Notes: a model not told the origin generated them from the letters alone. A DNA stretch of 64,000 nucleotides from an uncultured Pelagibacteraceae bacterium (GCA_902615445.1 CACMOQ010000006.1:32284-96283), one strand, 5' to 3'. Positions 37,398 to 48,271 are shown, numbered from the stretch's first letter. Numbers and translations are program-made.

Positions 37398-38009
37398 CTA
37401 TCTAAGATTTTTACAGATTATAAAACTTTCCCTTGAATCTTTTCGACTCGACTTAGGTTTAAAAATCTTCACTTCTTTGAAAATCTTTTTTCCAAGTGCG
37501 ACAATTTCATTAAAAGAACTTCCCATAAATATTTTAGAAACAAAAATGCCATTCTTAGACAGAAAATCTTTAGAAAATATCATTGCTTCTTTGCACAATT
37601 CACCAGTTTGAATTGCATCTAAATTTTTTATTCCAGTTGTATTAACTGCCATATCAGACAAAACAACATTAATTTCATCTTTAAAGTATTTTTTAATCTT
37701 AGATTGAATCTTGAAATCAGTAAAATCGCCCTCAATTTGAATAGAGTTTTGTATATTCTCCATTTTTTTTAGATCAATTGAAATCAAAGTTCCATTTTTT
37801 ATAACTTTAGAAACATATTGGGACCAGCTTCCAGGAGCTGCGCCAATATCTAAAACCGACATTTCATTTTGAAATATTCTAAACTTTTCATTAATTTCAA
37901 TTAATTTATAAGCTGATCTTGCTCTGTATCCGTCAACTTTAGATTGACGTACATATATATCTCGTTTTTGTTTATTGATCCAATTTTTTGAAATTTTATT
38001 TTTCTTCAA
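37398..38009 (-). CDS. rlmE: 23S rRNA 2'-O-ribose methyltransferase RlmE (FtsJ)
   Basis: Methylates U2552 (E. coli numbering) in the ribosomal A-loop. The 203-residue protein has 'RSAYKLIEI' (Lys35), the SAM loop 'VLDIGAAPGSWSQ' (52-64), 'LSDMAVN' (Asp119), 'VSKIF' (Lys159) and 'SRESF' (Glu194), the full K-D-K-E set. The start is a TTG directly after the stop of the upstream glycosyltransferase gene. Confidence 0.94.
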   Translation of the reverse strand: MKKNKISKNWINKQKRDIYVRQSKVDGYRARSAYKLIEINEKFRIFQNEMSVLDIGAAPGSWSQYVSKVIKNGTLISIDLKKMENIQNSIQIEGDFTDFKIQSKIKKYFKDEINVVLSDMAVNTTGIKNLDAIQTGELCKEAMIFSKDFLSKNGIFVSKIFMGSSFNEIVALGKKIFKEVKIFKPKSSRKDSRESFIICKNLR

Positions 38010-38918
38010 CTAATTATATCTTAGACTTTTTAAGATTTTTTTATTGTGTAAATTTTCTATTTCAATTTTTATACTTTTGTCTTGCCTCATATCTTTACCA
38101 TCTTTCCAAATTCCAGCAGCTAAATGAATTATGCCAATTTTATAATTAGGTAAATAAGGCTCTACAAAGGTTTTTTGTTCATCATCATATTTTGGAAGTA
38201 GATTGCTTGTAATCCAGTTGCAGTTCAATGGTAAAAATTCAGCGTCTAAATTATCAATATAGACAGACATATTAATAGCTAAACCCTCTGATCCAAAAAT
38301 ATTTCCAGATTTTAATGTTTTGGTTAAATTATTTTGCCAGGATATCCATCCTTTAGAATTTTTTTCAAGAGAGAAAACACCAATATTGATATGAGGTGCA
38401 AAGGCTAATTTTCTTGAGTCTTTATAGTTAATTCCTGATTTAACAGCATGTTTAAAGTTTTGTGATTTAATTACAGCTAATTTTCCAAGCAGCCAATTCA
38501 CTCTTGAAGTAACTTTATACCCAGGACCTATCGTTTGAGTAATTCCTAACTTTCCATTATCACACGCCTTAAAATATAAATCTATACATTTCCAGTCATT
38601 AACCCAAGCGTCACAATCTATCCAAAGGTATTTTTCATAATCAGGAAAATATTTTGGTAAAAATGCCCTTGATACCTGACTTTTTAGCCACTCTTTGCCA
38701 TTGATTTTATGTTTAGGGACTTCTATATCCCATTCTGCACTTTTAATTTCATCAACTGTTTTATTTAATTTTTCTTTTTGTTCACTAGTTAAACCTGCAT
38801 CTAAAATACAAATAGCAACATTATCACTCCCCTTGAACCTTTTAATTGATGCTATTAATTCTTCTAATAAAGGAAAATAATTAGAATCAGCTAATGAAAC
38901 AATTACATTTTTTTTCAT
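38010..38918 (-). CDS. GT-A fold glycosyltransferase-like protein
   Basis: A 302-residue protein without signal or membrane segment. 'VSLADSNYFPLLEELIASIKR' at the N-terminus and 'YEKYLWIDCDAWVND' (DxD-like motif near residue 100) resemble GT8-type or related sugar-nucleotide transferases, and 'GSEGLAINMSVY' with a late 'IIHLAAGIWKDG' fits the acceptor/metal His region. Donor and acceptor are not identifiable. It lies between pssA and rlmE with no spacing, an unusual position for a sugar transferase. Confidence 0.65.
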   Translation of the reverse strand: MKKNVIVSLADSNYFPLLEELIASIKRFKGSDNVAICILDAGLTSEQKEKLNKTVDEIKSAEWDIEVPKHKINGKEWLKSQVSRAFLPKYFPDYEKYLWIDCDAWVNDWKCIDLYFKACDNGKLGITQTIGPGYKVTSRVNWLLGKLAVIKSQNFKHAVKSGINYKDSRKLAFAPHINIGVFSLEKNSKGWISWQNNLTKTLKSGNIFGSEGLAINMSVYIDNLDAEFLPLNCNWITSNLLPKYDDEQKTFVEPYLPNYKIGIIHLAAGIWKDGKDMRQDKSIKIEIENLHNKKILKSLRYN

Positions 38919-39721
38919 TAAAGTACGTCTTCAAGATCATCTTCGTCCTGAATTTTGTCCTTTTCATGTTTTTTTTTAATTTTTTGATAATGGAAATAGC
39001 TTACTGGTAACAAAATTAAATAAACTAAAGTGCTAATTGCTATTACGTTAAAAGTATAGATTAGCAATAGTCCAAAAAATAAAACAATCCCAAATAATAA
39101 AAATATTGTAGTTCTTCGTGGTATAACTATCTTTTTAAAAGAGTAACTTGGAAATTTACTTATTAGTAAAAAAGATGTTACAACAAAAAATATTGGAACA
39201 ATTAAATCATAGTTTAATTTTATAAAATTAAATCCACTTAAACTTATAATCAGTGGAGTCAAAACTAAAATTCCACCTGCTGGTGATGGAACTCCTTCAA
39301 AAAAATTATCCCTCCAAGAGGGCTCTTGATTTGAATTAACATTAAATCTTGCTAGCCTCAATGCTACGCAAATTACGAATACTAAACAAAGTAACCAGCC
39401 AAAACGACCTAATGAATTTAATTTCCAAAAATACATTATAAAAGCTGGAGCAACACCAAAACTAATCATATCTGTAAGTGAGTCTAGTTCTTTACCAACT
39501 TTTGATGTACCTTTAATCAACCTAGCAATCCTTCCATCAAGACCATCAATTAAAGCGGCAAAAATAATTGCTATTATAGCGAATTCAAATCTTCCATCTA
39601 AAGCAAATCTAATTGACGTTAAACCTATGCAAACACCAATCAAGGTAAGCATATTTGGCAAAATCATCCTGGCTTTTTTTTTATCTGCCACTAATTTCAA
39701 ATTATTTTTTGGTTGTTCCAT
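38918..39721 (-). CDS. pssA: CDP-diacylglycerol-serine O-phosphatidyltransferase
   Basis: Makes phosphatidylserine from CDP-diacylglycerol and serine in the inner membrane. The CDP-alcohol phosphotransferase motif is complete: 'DGRIARLIKGTSKVGKELD' then 'SLTD' (residues 62-84, D-G-x2-A-R-x8-G-x3-D-x3-D). About eight hydrophobic helices and a charged C-terminus make up the 267 residues. psd follows the pathway and lies one base upstream, giving the phosphatidylethanolamine route in one unit. Confidence 0.93.
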   Translation of the reverse strand: MEQPKNNLKLVADKKKARMILPNMLTLIGVCIGLTSIRFALDGRFEFAIIAIIFAALIDGLDGRIARLIKGTSKVGKELDSLTDMISFGVAPAFIMYFWKLNSLGRFGWLLCLVFVICVALRLARFNVNSNQEPSWRDNFFEGVPSPAGGILVLTPLIISLSGFNFIKLNYDLIVPIFFVVTSFLLISKFPSYSFKKIVIPRRTTIFLLFGIVLFFGLLLIYTFNVIAISTLVYLILLPVSYFHYQKIKKKHEKDKIQDEDDLEDVL

Positions 39722-39722
39722 G

Positions 39723-40370
39723 TTATTTCTTAGCTAATAACGTTTCACCTGAAATAGCTCTTTGACCAACTTTTACTAATGGTTCATAATTTTCATAGTA
39801 TATGTCAGCTCTACTTCCAAATCTTATCATCCCAACTCTTTCTCCTTGTTTGAGCTCTTGATTCTTACTAGCCTCACAAACAATTCTTCGAGCTACTAAA
39901 CCAGCAATTTGGACTAAAATGATATTATTATTTTGATTGTCTTTAATTTTATAATAATTTCTCTCATTATCCTCGCTAGCTTTGTCAAAAGAAGCGTTTA
40001 AAAATTTTCCTGGTTTATACAAAATTTCCTCAATCTTTCCAGCGCAAGGGGTTCTATTTACATGACAATCAAACACATTCATAAAAATGCTTATTTTTCT
40101 ATATCTTTTGTTTTCTAAGTTAAGCTCCTTTGGTCCATCTACTTCTTCAACTTTAATAACCTCTCCGTCAGCTGGGCTCACCAGGTAATTGTCATCATCA
40201 ATGGTAATTCTTTCAGGATCTCTAAAAAAATAATAAACCCAAATTGTTAATAGAAGACCAAGTAAAGCTAAAAAATCACTAAAAATATAAAAGACTATTG
40301 TGATTATTCCTGAGATAACTAAAAACTTATAGCCCTCAACGTGAATTCTTGGAAATATCTTGCTAAACAT
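39723..40370 (-). CDS. psd: Phosphatidylserine decarboxylase (short form)
   Basis: Turns phosphatidylserine into phosphatidylethanolamine. The 215-residue protein is of the short PSD type: one to two N-terminal hydrophobic helices (residues 15-50), 'SPADGEVIKVEEVDG', 'IFMNVFDCHVNRTPCAGKI' and the self-cleavage site 'RFGSRADIY', where Ser186 becomes the pyruvoyl cofactor after Gly185-Ser186 cleavage. Adjacent to pssA. It is divergent from icd with a 76-base gap. Confidence 0.93.
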   Translation of the reverse strand: MFSKIFPRIHVEGYKFLVISGIITIVFYIFSDFLALLGLLLTIWVYYFFRDPERITIDDDNYLVSPADGEVIKVEEVDGPKELNLENKRYRKISIFMNVFDCHVNRTPCAGKIEEILYKPGKFLNASFDKASEDNERNYYKIKDNQNNNIILVQIAGLVARRIVCEASKNQELKQGERVGMIRFGSRADIYYENYEPLVKVGQRAISGETLLAKK

Positions 40371-40446
40371 ATTCTTCTATTTGATAATTTTTCATTAATA
40401 TGTATATAAAATCGCGAAATTCAATTAATAAGATATATATAAATAA

Positions 40447-41661
40447 GTGAGTAAAATTAACATTAAAAACCCTGTTGTTGAGTTAGATGGGGATGAGATG
40501 ACTAGAATCATCTGGGAATTTATTAAAAATAAATTAATTCTCCCTTATCTAGATCTTGGCATAGAATATTATGACCTTGGTATGAAAAGTAGAGATAATA
40601 CCAACGATCAAATTACAATAGACTCAGCAAACGCAATCAAAAAAATTGGGGTGGGCATAAAATGTGCAACCATAACTCCTGACGAGGCAAGGGTGAAAGA
40701 GTTTGATTTAAAAAAAATGTGGAGATCTCCAAATGGTACTATAAGAAATATTATCGGTGGGACTGTTTTTAGAGAGCCAATAATTTGTTCAAATATTCCA
40801 AAATTAGTTCCATCATGGACTGACCCTGTTGTTATTGGAAGACATGCTTTTGGTGATCAGTACCGTGCCACTGACTTTAAAGTTCCTGGAAAAGGTAAAA
40901 TGGAAGTAAAATGGACTTCAGAGGATGGTAAAGATGAAATTAAATATGAAGTATTTAATTTTACTGGGCCTGGAGTTGCGTTATCAATGTATAATTTAGA
41001 TAAATCAATAGAAGATTTTGCAAGATCTTGTTTTAGTTACGGGCTGATAAAAAAATGGCCTGTTTATATGTCTACAAAAAATACTATTTTAAAAAAATAT
41101 GACGGAAGATTTAAAGATATATTTCAAGAAGTTTTTGATAAAGAATACAAAAAAGATTTTGAGAAACATGATTTAACCTACGAACATAGACTAATTGACG
41201 ATATGGTAGCGTGTGCAATGAAATGGAGTGGAAAATATATTTGGGCTTGTAAAAATTATGATGGTGACGTTCAATCTGATACTATGGCCCAAGGTTATGG
41301 ATCCTTAGGATTAATGACAAGCACATTGTTGACACCAGACGGGAAAATTATGGAAGCTGAGGCTGCACACGGGACTGTGACTAGACACTTTCGTTTACAC
41401 CAACAAGGAAAGGAAACTTCAACAAATCCAATCGCTTCAATATTTGCTTGGACTAGAGGTTTGGCTCATAGAGGCAAATTAGACGGAAATAGTGAGCTAA
41501 TTAAATTTGCAAATATTCTTGAACAAGTATGTATTAATTGCGTTGAAAGTGGATCAATGACTAAGGACCTTGCAATATTAGTAGGTCCATCAAGTAAATA
41601 TCTCACAACCAATCAATTTTTAGATGTAATTGATAATAATCTTAGGAAGAAATTAAATTAA
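40447..41661 (+). CDS. icd: Isocitrate dehydrogenase (NADP+), eukaryotic-like type
   Basis: TCA-cycle conversion of isocitrate to 2-oxoglutarate. The 404-residue protein has '[14 protein letters not shown]' at the N-terminus, '[20 protein letters not shown]', '[20 protein letters not shown]' and '[25 protein letters not shown]'-type metal-site sequence, then '[24 protein letters not shown]', diagnostic for the homodimeric NADP subfamily II. The GTG start is fixed by an in-frame TAA directly before it. Its end overlaps convergent alaS by 9 bases. Confidence 0.95.
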   Translation: MSKINIKNPVVELDGDEMTRIIWEFIKNKLILPYLDLGIEYYDLGMKSRDNTNDQITIDSANAIKKIGVGIKCATITPDEARVKEFDLKKMWRSPNGTIRNIIGGTVFREPIICSNIPKLVPSWTDPVVIGRHAFGDQYRATDFKVPGKGKMEVKWTSEDGKDEIKYEVFNFTGPGVALSMYNLDKSIEDFARSCFSYGLIKKWPVYMSTKNTILKKYDGRFKDIFQEVFDKEYKKDFEKHDLTYEHRLIDDMVACAMKWSGKYIWACKNYDGDVQSDTMAQGYGSLGLMTSTLLTPDGKIMEAEAAHGTVTRHFRLHQQGKETSTNPIASIFAWTRGLAHRGKLDGNSELIKFANILEQVCINCVESGSMTKDLAILVGPSSKYLTTNQFLDVIDNNLRKKLN

Positions 41662-44319
41662 AGATTTAATTTTTTCAAAAGCCTCATCAATTTTGTCTTG
41701 GTCTTGTCCACCTGCTTGAGCGAAATCTTTTCTCCCACCACCACCTGTTCCACCAATGATTTCAGAACCTAATTTTGCAAATTTTACCGCATCATATTTG
41801 TCAGTTAATTTATTAGTTATACCAACCCCTAAACCAACTTTACCATCACTACTTGCAAATATAACTACAATACCTTCACCTAATTCTTTTTTGCCACTAT
41901 CAACTAATCTTCTTAAATCTTTTTGTGGCAAATCTTTAACTTTTTGAAATCTAACTTTAATTTTATTGATTTCTTGATCTTTTATAATATTTTTTGTTTT
42001 ATCTTTAAGAACTGAACTAACATTTAAGTGTTCAAGCTGTCTGTTAAGATTTTTTATAAGTTCTTTAAGATTTTCATTTTCAATATTTGGTTTGCCACCA
42101 AGCTTTATTATTTGAGCTGATAATTCTTTTACGGTCTCTTCATCTTTCTGAATTGATAATGATGAAATTTTTTCTCTATTTTTAATATATTCTTCTAATT
42201 GACTGTCTCTTAAAGCCTCTACCCTTCTTACTCCCGCAGCTATAGATGATTGACTTACTGTCTTAAATTTTCCAATGTCTCCCGTATTTTTGACGTGAGT
42301 TCCTCCACACAATTCTGTTGAAAAATAAGCTTCTTTTTCTTTACCCATTGAAACTACACGAACTTCTTCACCATACTTTTCACCAAAAAAAGCTAAGGCC
42401 CCTTTTTCAATAGCGGCTTTTGGTGTCATAATTCTTGTTGTTACCTCAGAACTATTTGAAACATATTCATTAACCAACTTATCGATAGTCTCTAACTCCT
42501 CATTGGTAATTGGTTTCATATGACTGAAGTCAAATCTTAGTCTGTCAGGTGCAACTAATGATCCTTTTTGCATAACATGTTTGCCTAAGGTTCTTCTTAG
42601 TGACTCGTGGAGCAAGTGAGTAGCAGAATGGTAAGCTTTCAAGTTATCTCTTCTCTCTATGTCTATTTTCATTTCCACCACATCATTAATTTTTATTTCT
42701 CCAGTTTTCAAAGATCCGTAATGAACAAATAAGTCTCCAAGTTTTTTTTGTGTATCATCTACTTCAAAAACAGAATTACCAGAAACAATTGTTCCTTTGT
42801 CTCCAAGTTGTCCTCCTGACTCACCATAAAACGGGGTTTGATTCGTAATGATCATTCCTTCTTGCCCAGAAGATAAAGATTTTATTTCTTTGTTATCTTT
42901 AATTAAGTTTAACACAACACCCTCAGACCGATTGGTTTCATAACCTAAAAATTCTGTTGGACCAGTTTTGTCTTTAATTGAAAACCAAATTGCCTCTTCA
43001 GAACTATCACCAGAACCTTTCCAATTCTTTTTTGCAATCTCTTTACTTTTTTTCATTAATTCATCAAACTTCTGTTGATCAACTTTCAAAGATTTATTCT
43101 TTAAAATGTCTCCAGTAAGATCTAATGGAAAACCATAAGTGTCGTATAGTTTAAATGCGACATCACCAGGTAAAACTTTATCGATTTTTGCAATTTCGTC
43201 ATTTAAAATTTTGATACCTCTATCAAGTAAATCTAAAAATTTTTCTTCTTCCATCCTTAAGGTTTCTTTGATTAAAGATTGAGATCTTTCAAGCTCCGGG
43301 TAATTTCCTGACATCTCGTTTTTTAACGAATCAAAAATTTTATAAAAAATTGGTTCTTTAGATCCTAACAAATGAGAATGTCTCATTCCTCTTCTCATAA
43401 TTCTTCTTAGAACATATCCACGACCTTCATTTGAGGGTAAAACTCCTTCAGCCAAAAGAAATGAGCTTGCTCTTAAGTGATCAGCAATTACTCTAAAACT
43501 GGATATGTTTTTATCCTCTTGTTTAACTTTTGTAACCTCAGATATCGAGCTTATTAATTTTTTAAAATGATCAGTTTGATAATTATCATGTGTACCTTGT
43601 AAAAGAGCTGCGATTCTCTCAAGTCCCATCCCTGTATCAACTGATGGTTTTGGTAAATCTATTCTTTTTTCTTTTGAAACTTGCTCATACTGCATAAAGA
43701 CTAAATTCCAAATTTCAATAAAACGGTCTCCATCTTGATCTTTGGTTCCTGGCAATCCACCTTTTAAATGATCACCATGATCGTAAAATATTTCTGAACA
43801 AGGACCACAGGGACCAGTTTCACCCATTGACCAGAAATTATCTGATGTTGAAATTCTTATAATTCTATCATCACTAAAACCTGCTATTTTTTTCCAAAAA
43901 TTAAAAGCCTCATCATCTTCATGAAAAACAGTTACATAAAGCCTGTTTTTATCTAAACCAAAATCTTTAGTGATTAAATTCCATGCTAGTTCAATTCCTC
44001 TTTCTTTAAAATAATCCCCAAAAGAAAAATTCCCTAACATTTCAAAGAAAGTATGGTGTCTTGGTGTATAACCAACATTTTCCAAATCATTATGTTTACC
44101 ACCCGCCCTAACACATTTTTGAGAGGTAGTGGCTCTTTGATAATCTCTTTTTTCTAAACCAGTGAATACATTTTTAAACTGGACCATTCCAGAATTGGCA
44201 AACATTAAGGTTGGATCGTTATTTGGAACTAAATTACTAGACTCAACAATCTTATGATCATTTTTCTCGAAGTATTTAAGAAAGATACTTCTTATTTCAT
44301 TTAATGATTTGTCCGCCAT
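41653..44319 (-). CDS. alaS: Alanine-tRNA ligase
   Basis: The 888-residue class II synthetase is complete. N-terminal catalytic domain: '[20 protein letters not shown]', '[15 protein letters not shown]', '[15 protein letters not shown]'. Editing domain: '[18 protein letters not shown]' and '[15 protein letters not shown]' zinc/editing His and Cys residues. C-terminal domain: '[16 protein letters not shown]'. It lies downstream of recA, separated by the recA terminator. Confidence 0.97.
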   Translation of the reverse strand: MADKSLNEIRSIFLKYFEKNDHKIVESSNLVPNNDPTLMFANSGMVQFKNVFTGLEKRDYQRATTSQKCVRAGGKHNDLENVGYTPRHHTFFEMLGNFSFGDYFKERGIELAWNLITKDFGLDKNRLYVTVFHEDDEAFNFWKKIAGFSDDRIIRISTSDNFWSMGETGPCGPCSEIFYDHGDHLKGGLPGTKDQDGDRFIEIWNLVFMQYEQVSKEKRIDLPKPSVDTGMGLERIAALLQGTHDNYQTDHFKKLISSISEVTKVKQEDKNISSFRVIADHLRASSFLLAEGVLPSNEGRGYVLRRIMRRGMRHSHLLGSKEPIFYKIFDSLKNEMSGNYPELERSQSLIKETLRMEEEKFLDLLDRGIKILNDEIAKIDKVLPGDVAFKLYDTYGFPLDLTGDILKNKSLKVDQQKFDELMKKSKEIAKKNWKGSGDSSEEAIWFSIKDKTGPTEFLGYETNRSEGVVLNLIKDNKEIKSLSSGQEGMIITNQTPFYGESGGQLGDKGTIVSGNSVFEVDDTQKKLGDLFVHYGSLKTGEIKINDVVEMKIDIERRDNLKAYHSATHLLHESLRRTLGKHVMQKGSLVAPDRLRFDFSHMKPITNEELETIDKLVNEYVSNSSEVTTRIMTPKAAIEKGALAFFGEKYGEEVRVVSMGKEKEAYFSTELCGGTHVKNTGDIGKFKTVSQSSIAAGVRRVEALRDSQLEEYIKNREKISSLSIQKDEETVKELSAQIIKLGGKPNIENENLKELIKNLNRQLEHLNVSSVLKDKTKNIIKDQEINKIKVRFQKVKDLPQKDLRRLVDSGKKELGEGIVVIFASSDGKVGLGVGITNKLTDKYDAVKFAKLGSEIIGGTGGGGRKDFAQAGGQDQDKIDEAFEKIKSLI

Positions 44320-44360
44320 ATTTTTAAAATACAGCTTTTTTGTTCTATGTCTAGATAACG

Positions 44361-44394
44361 AAAAGGGGGAAAGGCGCTTATAGCAAGCGCCTTT
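44361..44394 (-). terminator. Terminator after recA
   Basis: Perfect 10-base arms (44370-44379 and 44385-44394, GC-rich core) with a 5-base loop lie 24 bases after the recA stop on the minus strand, followed by a C/T-rich run. A standard intrinsic terminator shape, separating recA from alaS. Confidence 0.8.
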
Positions 44395-44418
44395 ATAATT
44401 TAAAGATGACCTTTAATT

Positions 44419-45567
44419 CTAGTTCTTTTTAGAAGGAGCAGTCTCTTTTGCAGCCTCTTCTTTCTCAGCTACTTTCTTCTCCTTTTCAATTTTTTCTGGA
44501 CTTAATGGATTTCCCTCAATTTTCTTTGAAATCACACCAGCTTTTTCTCTAATTGCCATCTCTATTTCTGCAGCAACTTTAGAGTTTTGTGCAAGATAAG
44601 TTTTTGCATTTTCTCTGCCTTGTCCAATTTTCTCGCCTTTATAAGCATACCAAGCTCCTGATTTTTCAATGATGTCAGCTTTAGCACCTAGATCGACTAA
44701 CTCACCCATTTTGCTAATACCTCTTCCATACATCAAATCAAACTCTACAACTTTAAATGGTGGCGCAACTTTATTCTTAACTACTTTTACTCTTGTAGTA
44801 TTTCCGATAATTTCATCTTTATCTTTGATGGCACCAATTCTTCTAATGTCCATTCTTACAGATGAATAAAACTTAAGTGCATTTCCTCCTGATGTTGTTT
44901 CAGGACTTCCAAACATAACTCCAATTTTCATTCTAATTTGGTTGATGAAAATCATCATTGTGTTTGTATTTGAGATTGAACCAGTTAATTTTCTTAAAGC
45001 TTGACTCATTAATCTTGATTGAAGACCAACATGGTGATCGCCCATCTCACCTTCAATTTCAGCTTTTGGAGTTAAAGCTGCAACAGAATCAATTACGATA
45101 ACTGAAATAGAGCCTGATTTTACTAGTGTATCAGCAATTTCTAAAGCTTGTTCACCAGCATCTGGTTGTGAAATTAAAAGCTCCTCAGTATTAACACCTA
45201 ATTTTTTTGCATAAACTGGATCTAAAGCATGCTCTGCATCAACGAATGCACAAATTCCGCCCGCTTTTTGAGCTTCAGCAACTACTTGTAATGCTAATGT
45301 TGTTTTTCCTGAAGACTCTGGTCCATAAACTTCAATAATTCTTCCTTTAGGTAATCCACCTATTCCCAAAGCTAGATCTAAACTCAAAGAACCCGTAGAT
45401 ATTGACTCAATATCCATGGCCTTTTTTTCGCCAAGCTTCATAACTGAACCTTTTCCAAAGTTGTCTGTTATTTGACTGATCGCAGCATCTAATGCTTTGT
45501 TTTTTTCTTTAATATCCATTTCTTGATCTTTGGTAGATTTAACTACCTTTAGGTTATTTTTCGTCAT
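44419..45567 (-). CDS. recA: Recombinase RecA
   Basis: Strand exchange and SOS co-protease activity. The 382-residue protein has Walker A '[11 protein letters not shown]' (about residues 80-90), 'DAEHALDP', Walker B '[10 protein letters not shown]', the L2 region '[13 protein letters not shown]' and a Lys/Glu-rich C-terminal tail. Upstream, at 45617-45631, lies a sequence matching the alphaproteobacterial LexA box. recX is not adjacent. Confidence 0.98.
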   Translation of the reverse strand: MTKNNLKVVKSTKDQEMDIKEKNKALDAAISQITDNFGKGSVMKLGEKKAMDIESISTGSLSLDLALGIGGLPKGRIIEVYGPESSGKTTLALQVVAEAQKAGGICAFVDAEHALDPVYAKKLGVNTEELLISQPDAGEQALEIADTLVKSGSISVIVIDSVAALTPKAEIEGEMGDHHVGLQSRLMSQALRKLTGSISNTNTMMIFINQIRMKIGVMFGSPETTSGGNALKFYSSVRMDIRRIGAIKDKDEIIGNTTRVKVVKNKVAPPFKVVEFDLMYGRGISKMGELVDLGAKADIIEKSGAWYAYKGEKIGQGRENAKTYLAQNSKVAAEIEMAIREKAGVISKKIEGNPLSPEKIEKEKKVAEKEEAAKETAPSKKN

Positions 45568-45616
45568 TTTTAGCCCTTTTTTTTAATTTTTTTAACACTC
45601 GAATCATAAAATAAAT

Positions 45617-45631
45617 GTACACATTTTGTTC
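45617..45631 (-). promoter_or_regulatory. Candidate LexA (SOS) box upstream of recA
   Basis: The + strand reads GTAC-N7-GTTC, one mismatch from the GTTC-N7-GTTC consensus described for alphaproteobacterial LexA. It is 50 bases from the recA start and about 13 bases below a possible -10 element, so repressor binding would cover the transcription start. A similar element lies before umuDC. Confidence 0.6.
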
Positions 45632-45643
45632 TCATTGGCAAGA

Positions 45644-45672
45644 TCTATTTTAAATCTTACAAAAAAGGTCAA
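45644..45672 (-). promoter_or_regulatory. Possible recA promoter
   Basis: On the minus strand TTGACC (45672-45667) and AATAGA (45649-45644) are spaced by 17 bases. The -35 is good, the -10 weak. The location just upstream of the LexA-like box supports it. AT-rich background makes chance matches likely, so confidence is limited. Confidence 0.35.
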
Positions 45673-45675
45673 TAC

Positions 45676-46971
45676 TTATTGGATTTTTAGATAATCGCTT
45701 GTCAATAAACCGACTGATCTTAAAAGATTAAACTGTGAAAGAATATAATTTCTTTCAGAATCAGCTAATGAAATCTGGGCATTTAATAGTAACGAATTAG
45801 ACTGAATAACCTCTAATGTTGTTCTATCAGAACCACTATTATATTCAGCAACAATACCTTCGTTTGCTATTTCAGCAGCATCTACTTGAGCTCGAACTGA
45901 ATTTAGTAAACTTTGATTTGATTGATATGATGACCAAGCGCTAGCAACATCTGTTTGATTTTTTTTAATAGAATTATCTAATAATAAGCTTTTTTGTAAT
46001 TCAGCACTTTTATTTTTATTTAGATTTGCATAATTTTTTCCCCCAGAAAAGAAAGGCCAAGTTACAGTTGCTTTTAACACATCTTTTTCCTTTTCATCAA
46101 CTGTCGAACTTAAGTCTTCCGATTTTGATCTGTCAAAAGATAATTTAGCTGTTGGAGCTAAATTGGATCTAGCACTAATCGTATCTTTTTTTGATTGCTC
46201 ATAATCAAGTTTTGCGATGATTAAATCAGGATTATTTTTTTTTGACATACTAATTGCATCATTCAATTGATTTGGTAAGTCTAAATCAATAATTGAACTT
46301 TTATCTAAACTTTCAATATCATTTAATTCTCCAATTATATTTTCATAATTTAACCTACTAGTTAAGAGTTCATTCTCTGCTTGGATTAATTTAGCTTGAG
46401 CTCCTGCCAATGATGACTCTGACTGAGCGACATCAGATAAAGATATATTTCCTCTTTCTAATCTTATTCTGTCAGTCTCGACTTGTCTTTCTAACAAGTT
46501 TACATTTGATGAATTGATAACAAATTTTTCTTTAGAGGAAATTAGTCCTGTGTAGGCCTCTACAGCTTTATATAAGATATCTTGTTCTTTTTTCTTAAGT
46601 TTTGCTTTAGCTAAATCAATTCCAATTTTGCTTTTTGATAATTCAGCACCCCTTCCGAAATCAATAAGAGTTTGTGTTACTTTAATAGATTTTGTTTCAG
46701 GGTCGACATCAGTAATAGTAGCATTTGAACCATCTCTATTAGTAAGTTTTTCTGTGTCTTCCTCACTTTTACTACCCTCTAAAGTAATTGATGGAAGATA
46801 GGAGCTTATCGAAATTTTGTACTCTTCCTCAGAAATATTAATACTTTCTCTTTCCGCATTTAATTCTGGATTATTTTCATAAGCTCTTTTCAAAGCAGAA
46901 TTAAAAGTTTCTGCGAGAGCAGGACTACAAGAAAAAGCAAAGATCAAAATAAATTTTAAAAAAAATTTCAT
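45676..46971 (-). CDS. tolC: TolC-family outer membrane efflux protein
   Basis: A 431-residue protein with a signal peptide (residues 1-20, 'SPALAE') and two repeats of long amphipathic helices, the outer membrane efflux layout: 'FNSALKRAYENNPELNAERE', 'ITVTQTLIDFGR'-type strand region, 'ERGNISLSDVAQSESSLAGAQ' and 'EYNSGSDRTTLEVIQSNSLLLNAQ'. It forms the trimeric exit duct for RND, MFS or ABC exporters or type I secretion. No pump gene is adjacent. glycerate kinase gene ends one base inside its start. Confidence 0.88.
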   Translation of the reverse strand: MKFFLKFILIFAFSCSPALAETFNSALKRAYENNPELNAERESINISEEEYKISISSYLPSITLEGSKSEEDTEKLTNRDGSNATITDVDPETKSIKVTQTLIDFGRGAELSKSKIGIDLAKAKLKKKEQDILYKAVEAYTGLISSKEKFVINSSNVNLLERQVETDRIRLERGNISLSDVAQSESSLAGAQAKLIQAENELLTSRLNYENIIGELNDIESLDKSSIIDLDLPNQLNDAISMSKKNNPDLIIAKLDYEQSKKDTISARSNLAPTAKLSFDRSKSEDLSSTVDEKEKDVLKATVTWPFFSGGKNYANLNKNKSAELQKSLLLDNSIKKNQTDVASAWSSYQSNQSLLNSVRAQVDAAEIANEGIVAEYNSGSDRTTLEVIQSNSLLLNAQISLADSERNYILSQFNLLRSVGLLTSDYLKIQ

Positions 46972-47891
46972 TATTTTTTATATACAGCAGATTTAATTTG
47001 ATGGTTACTATTTAAATTGAATATTACTGATGCATATTTAGGCATATTTCTAAACATATTTTGAGTAATTCTTTGATAAGTTTGCATAAAATTTAATACA
47101 TCTCCTCTACTCATTATTTTTGATTTTACTTTGCTTTGAACCCAAAGTTTCCTCTCTTGTTTTAATCTCCATTTTTGTAACAAACTAAAATTTTTTGCTT
47201 TTAGATAAACCAAACAATTTAATTGTGAATATAAATTTTTATATTTTGATTTTAATTGGTTGTTAACATATTTTCTCCAAATCTGTTTTTGGTCTTTTGC
47301 CTTTTCCAATGAATTAATTGTATCCTTTAAAGTATTATTTTTTTCTGATTTTGCACCAACACACCACCCCTCAAAAATAATTACATCTGGTCTCTTTTTT
47401 AAATCATACCATTTTTTTTTATTATACCTGTCGTCAATAGCTTTATTGAATGTTGGTAATTTTAATCTTTTAAATTTCTTACTTTTTGACTTTCTAAAGA
47501 AATTCAGCATCATATTAATGTCATGTGTTCCGGGAACACCTCTAGTTAAAAGCATGGGATGCACTCTTTTTGATAAATTTATTCGCTCTTTTCTTGTTTT
47601 ATAAAAGTCGTCTATTGAAATTCTAAAAACATTTAATTTAAAATATTTAGTTAAAATAATTCTGATTAAAGAGCTAATTGTAGTTTTGCCTGTTCCTTGC
47701 CCTCCTGCTAATCCTACAAAATACGGTCTTTTTTTATCGGCTTTTTTACTGATCCAAAAACATAATGGGATTAAGAAAGATTTAATCATTCTTTCTTTAT
47801 TTTTGAATTTATCAGCTTTTGTTTCTTGAGATTTGATAAACTTTAAACAATCTTTTTTTACCTTATCAAAGCATAAGCTGAATTGTTGCAT
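46971..47891 (-). CDS. D-glycerate 3-kinase (GLYK family)
   Basis: A 306-residue P-loop kinase: Walker A 'GLAGGQGTGKTTISSLI' (about residues 61-77), 'RISIDDFYKTRKERINLSK', 'LLTRGVPGTHDINMM' and 'VIIFEGWCVGA' match plant-type glycerate kinase and its yeast/bacterial relatives, which phosphorylate D-glycerate to 3-phosphoglycerate. It resembles the uridine kinase/phosphoribulokinase superfamily, but 'RGVPGTHD' argues for GLYK. It would return glycerate from glycolate/serine metabolism to central carbon metabolism, in keeping with the gcv genes. Confidence 0.82.
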   Translation of the reverse strand: MQQFSLCFDKVKKDCLKFIKSQETKADKFKNKERMIKSFLIPLCFWISKKADKKRPYFVGLAGGQGTGKTTISSLIRIILTKYFKLNVFRISIDDFYKTRKERINLSKRVHPMLLTRGVPGTHDINMMLNFFRKSKSKKFKRLKLPTFNKAIDDRYNKKKWYDLKKRPDVIIFEGWCVGAKSEKNNTLKDTINSLEKAKDQKQIWRKYVNNQLKSKYKNLYSQLNCLVYLKAKNFSLLQKWRLKQERKLWVQSKVKSKIMSRGDVLNFMQTYQRITQNMFRNMPKYASVIFNLNSNHQIKSAVYKK

Positions 47892-47896
47892 GAAAA

Positions 47897-48271
47897 TTAT
47901 TTTTTATCCAATGGATGATTTTGACCATCGTTTACTGGAACTTCTTTCATATCAAAAGTATTTATTTCATCAATACAACCAACATTAAATCCTGTCATGG
48001 CTGGATTGATCCTTGGATTGTGATGTGTGTAAATTCCACAATCAGAGCAAAAATAATGTTTCGCTACTTTTGAATGAAACTGATAAAGTTTTAATTTATC
48101 TTCCCCTTTAACAATTTTAAAATCTTCATTTTTTACCATCGACATGATTGCTCCTTTTCTTTTACAAATAGAACAATTGCATTTTATTACTTTAGCTAAA
48201 TCTCCATTTAAATTTATTTCAGCCTCTACAGCTCCACAATGACATACTAGTTTTTTCACTATTCTCCCCAT
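47897..48271 (-). CDS. GFA-domain zinc protein
   Basis: A 124-residue protein with the GFA fold cysteines: 'CHCGAVEAEI' near residue 9, 'IKCNCSICKRKG' near 29-40 and 'HYFCSDCGIYTHHNP' near 72-86, which bind two zinc ions. Often annotated as glutathione-dependent formaldehyde-activating enzyme, but that activity is doubtful for most members. It overlaps the cupin gene by 13 bases. Confidence 0.85.
   Translation of the reverse strand: MGRIVKKLVCHCGAVEAEINLNGDLAKVIKCNCSICKRKGAIMSMVKNEDFKIVKGEDKLKLYQFHSKVAKHYFCSDCGIYTHHNPRINPAMTGFNVGCIDEINTFDMKEVPVNDGQNHPLDKK

Noticed and set aside
47260..47604. 114-residue plus-strand ORF inside the glycerate kinase gene
   Set aside because: Antisense shadow of a gene with clear kinase motifs; no family features of its own.
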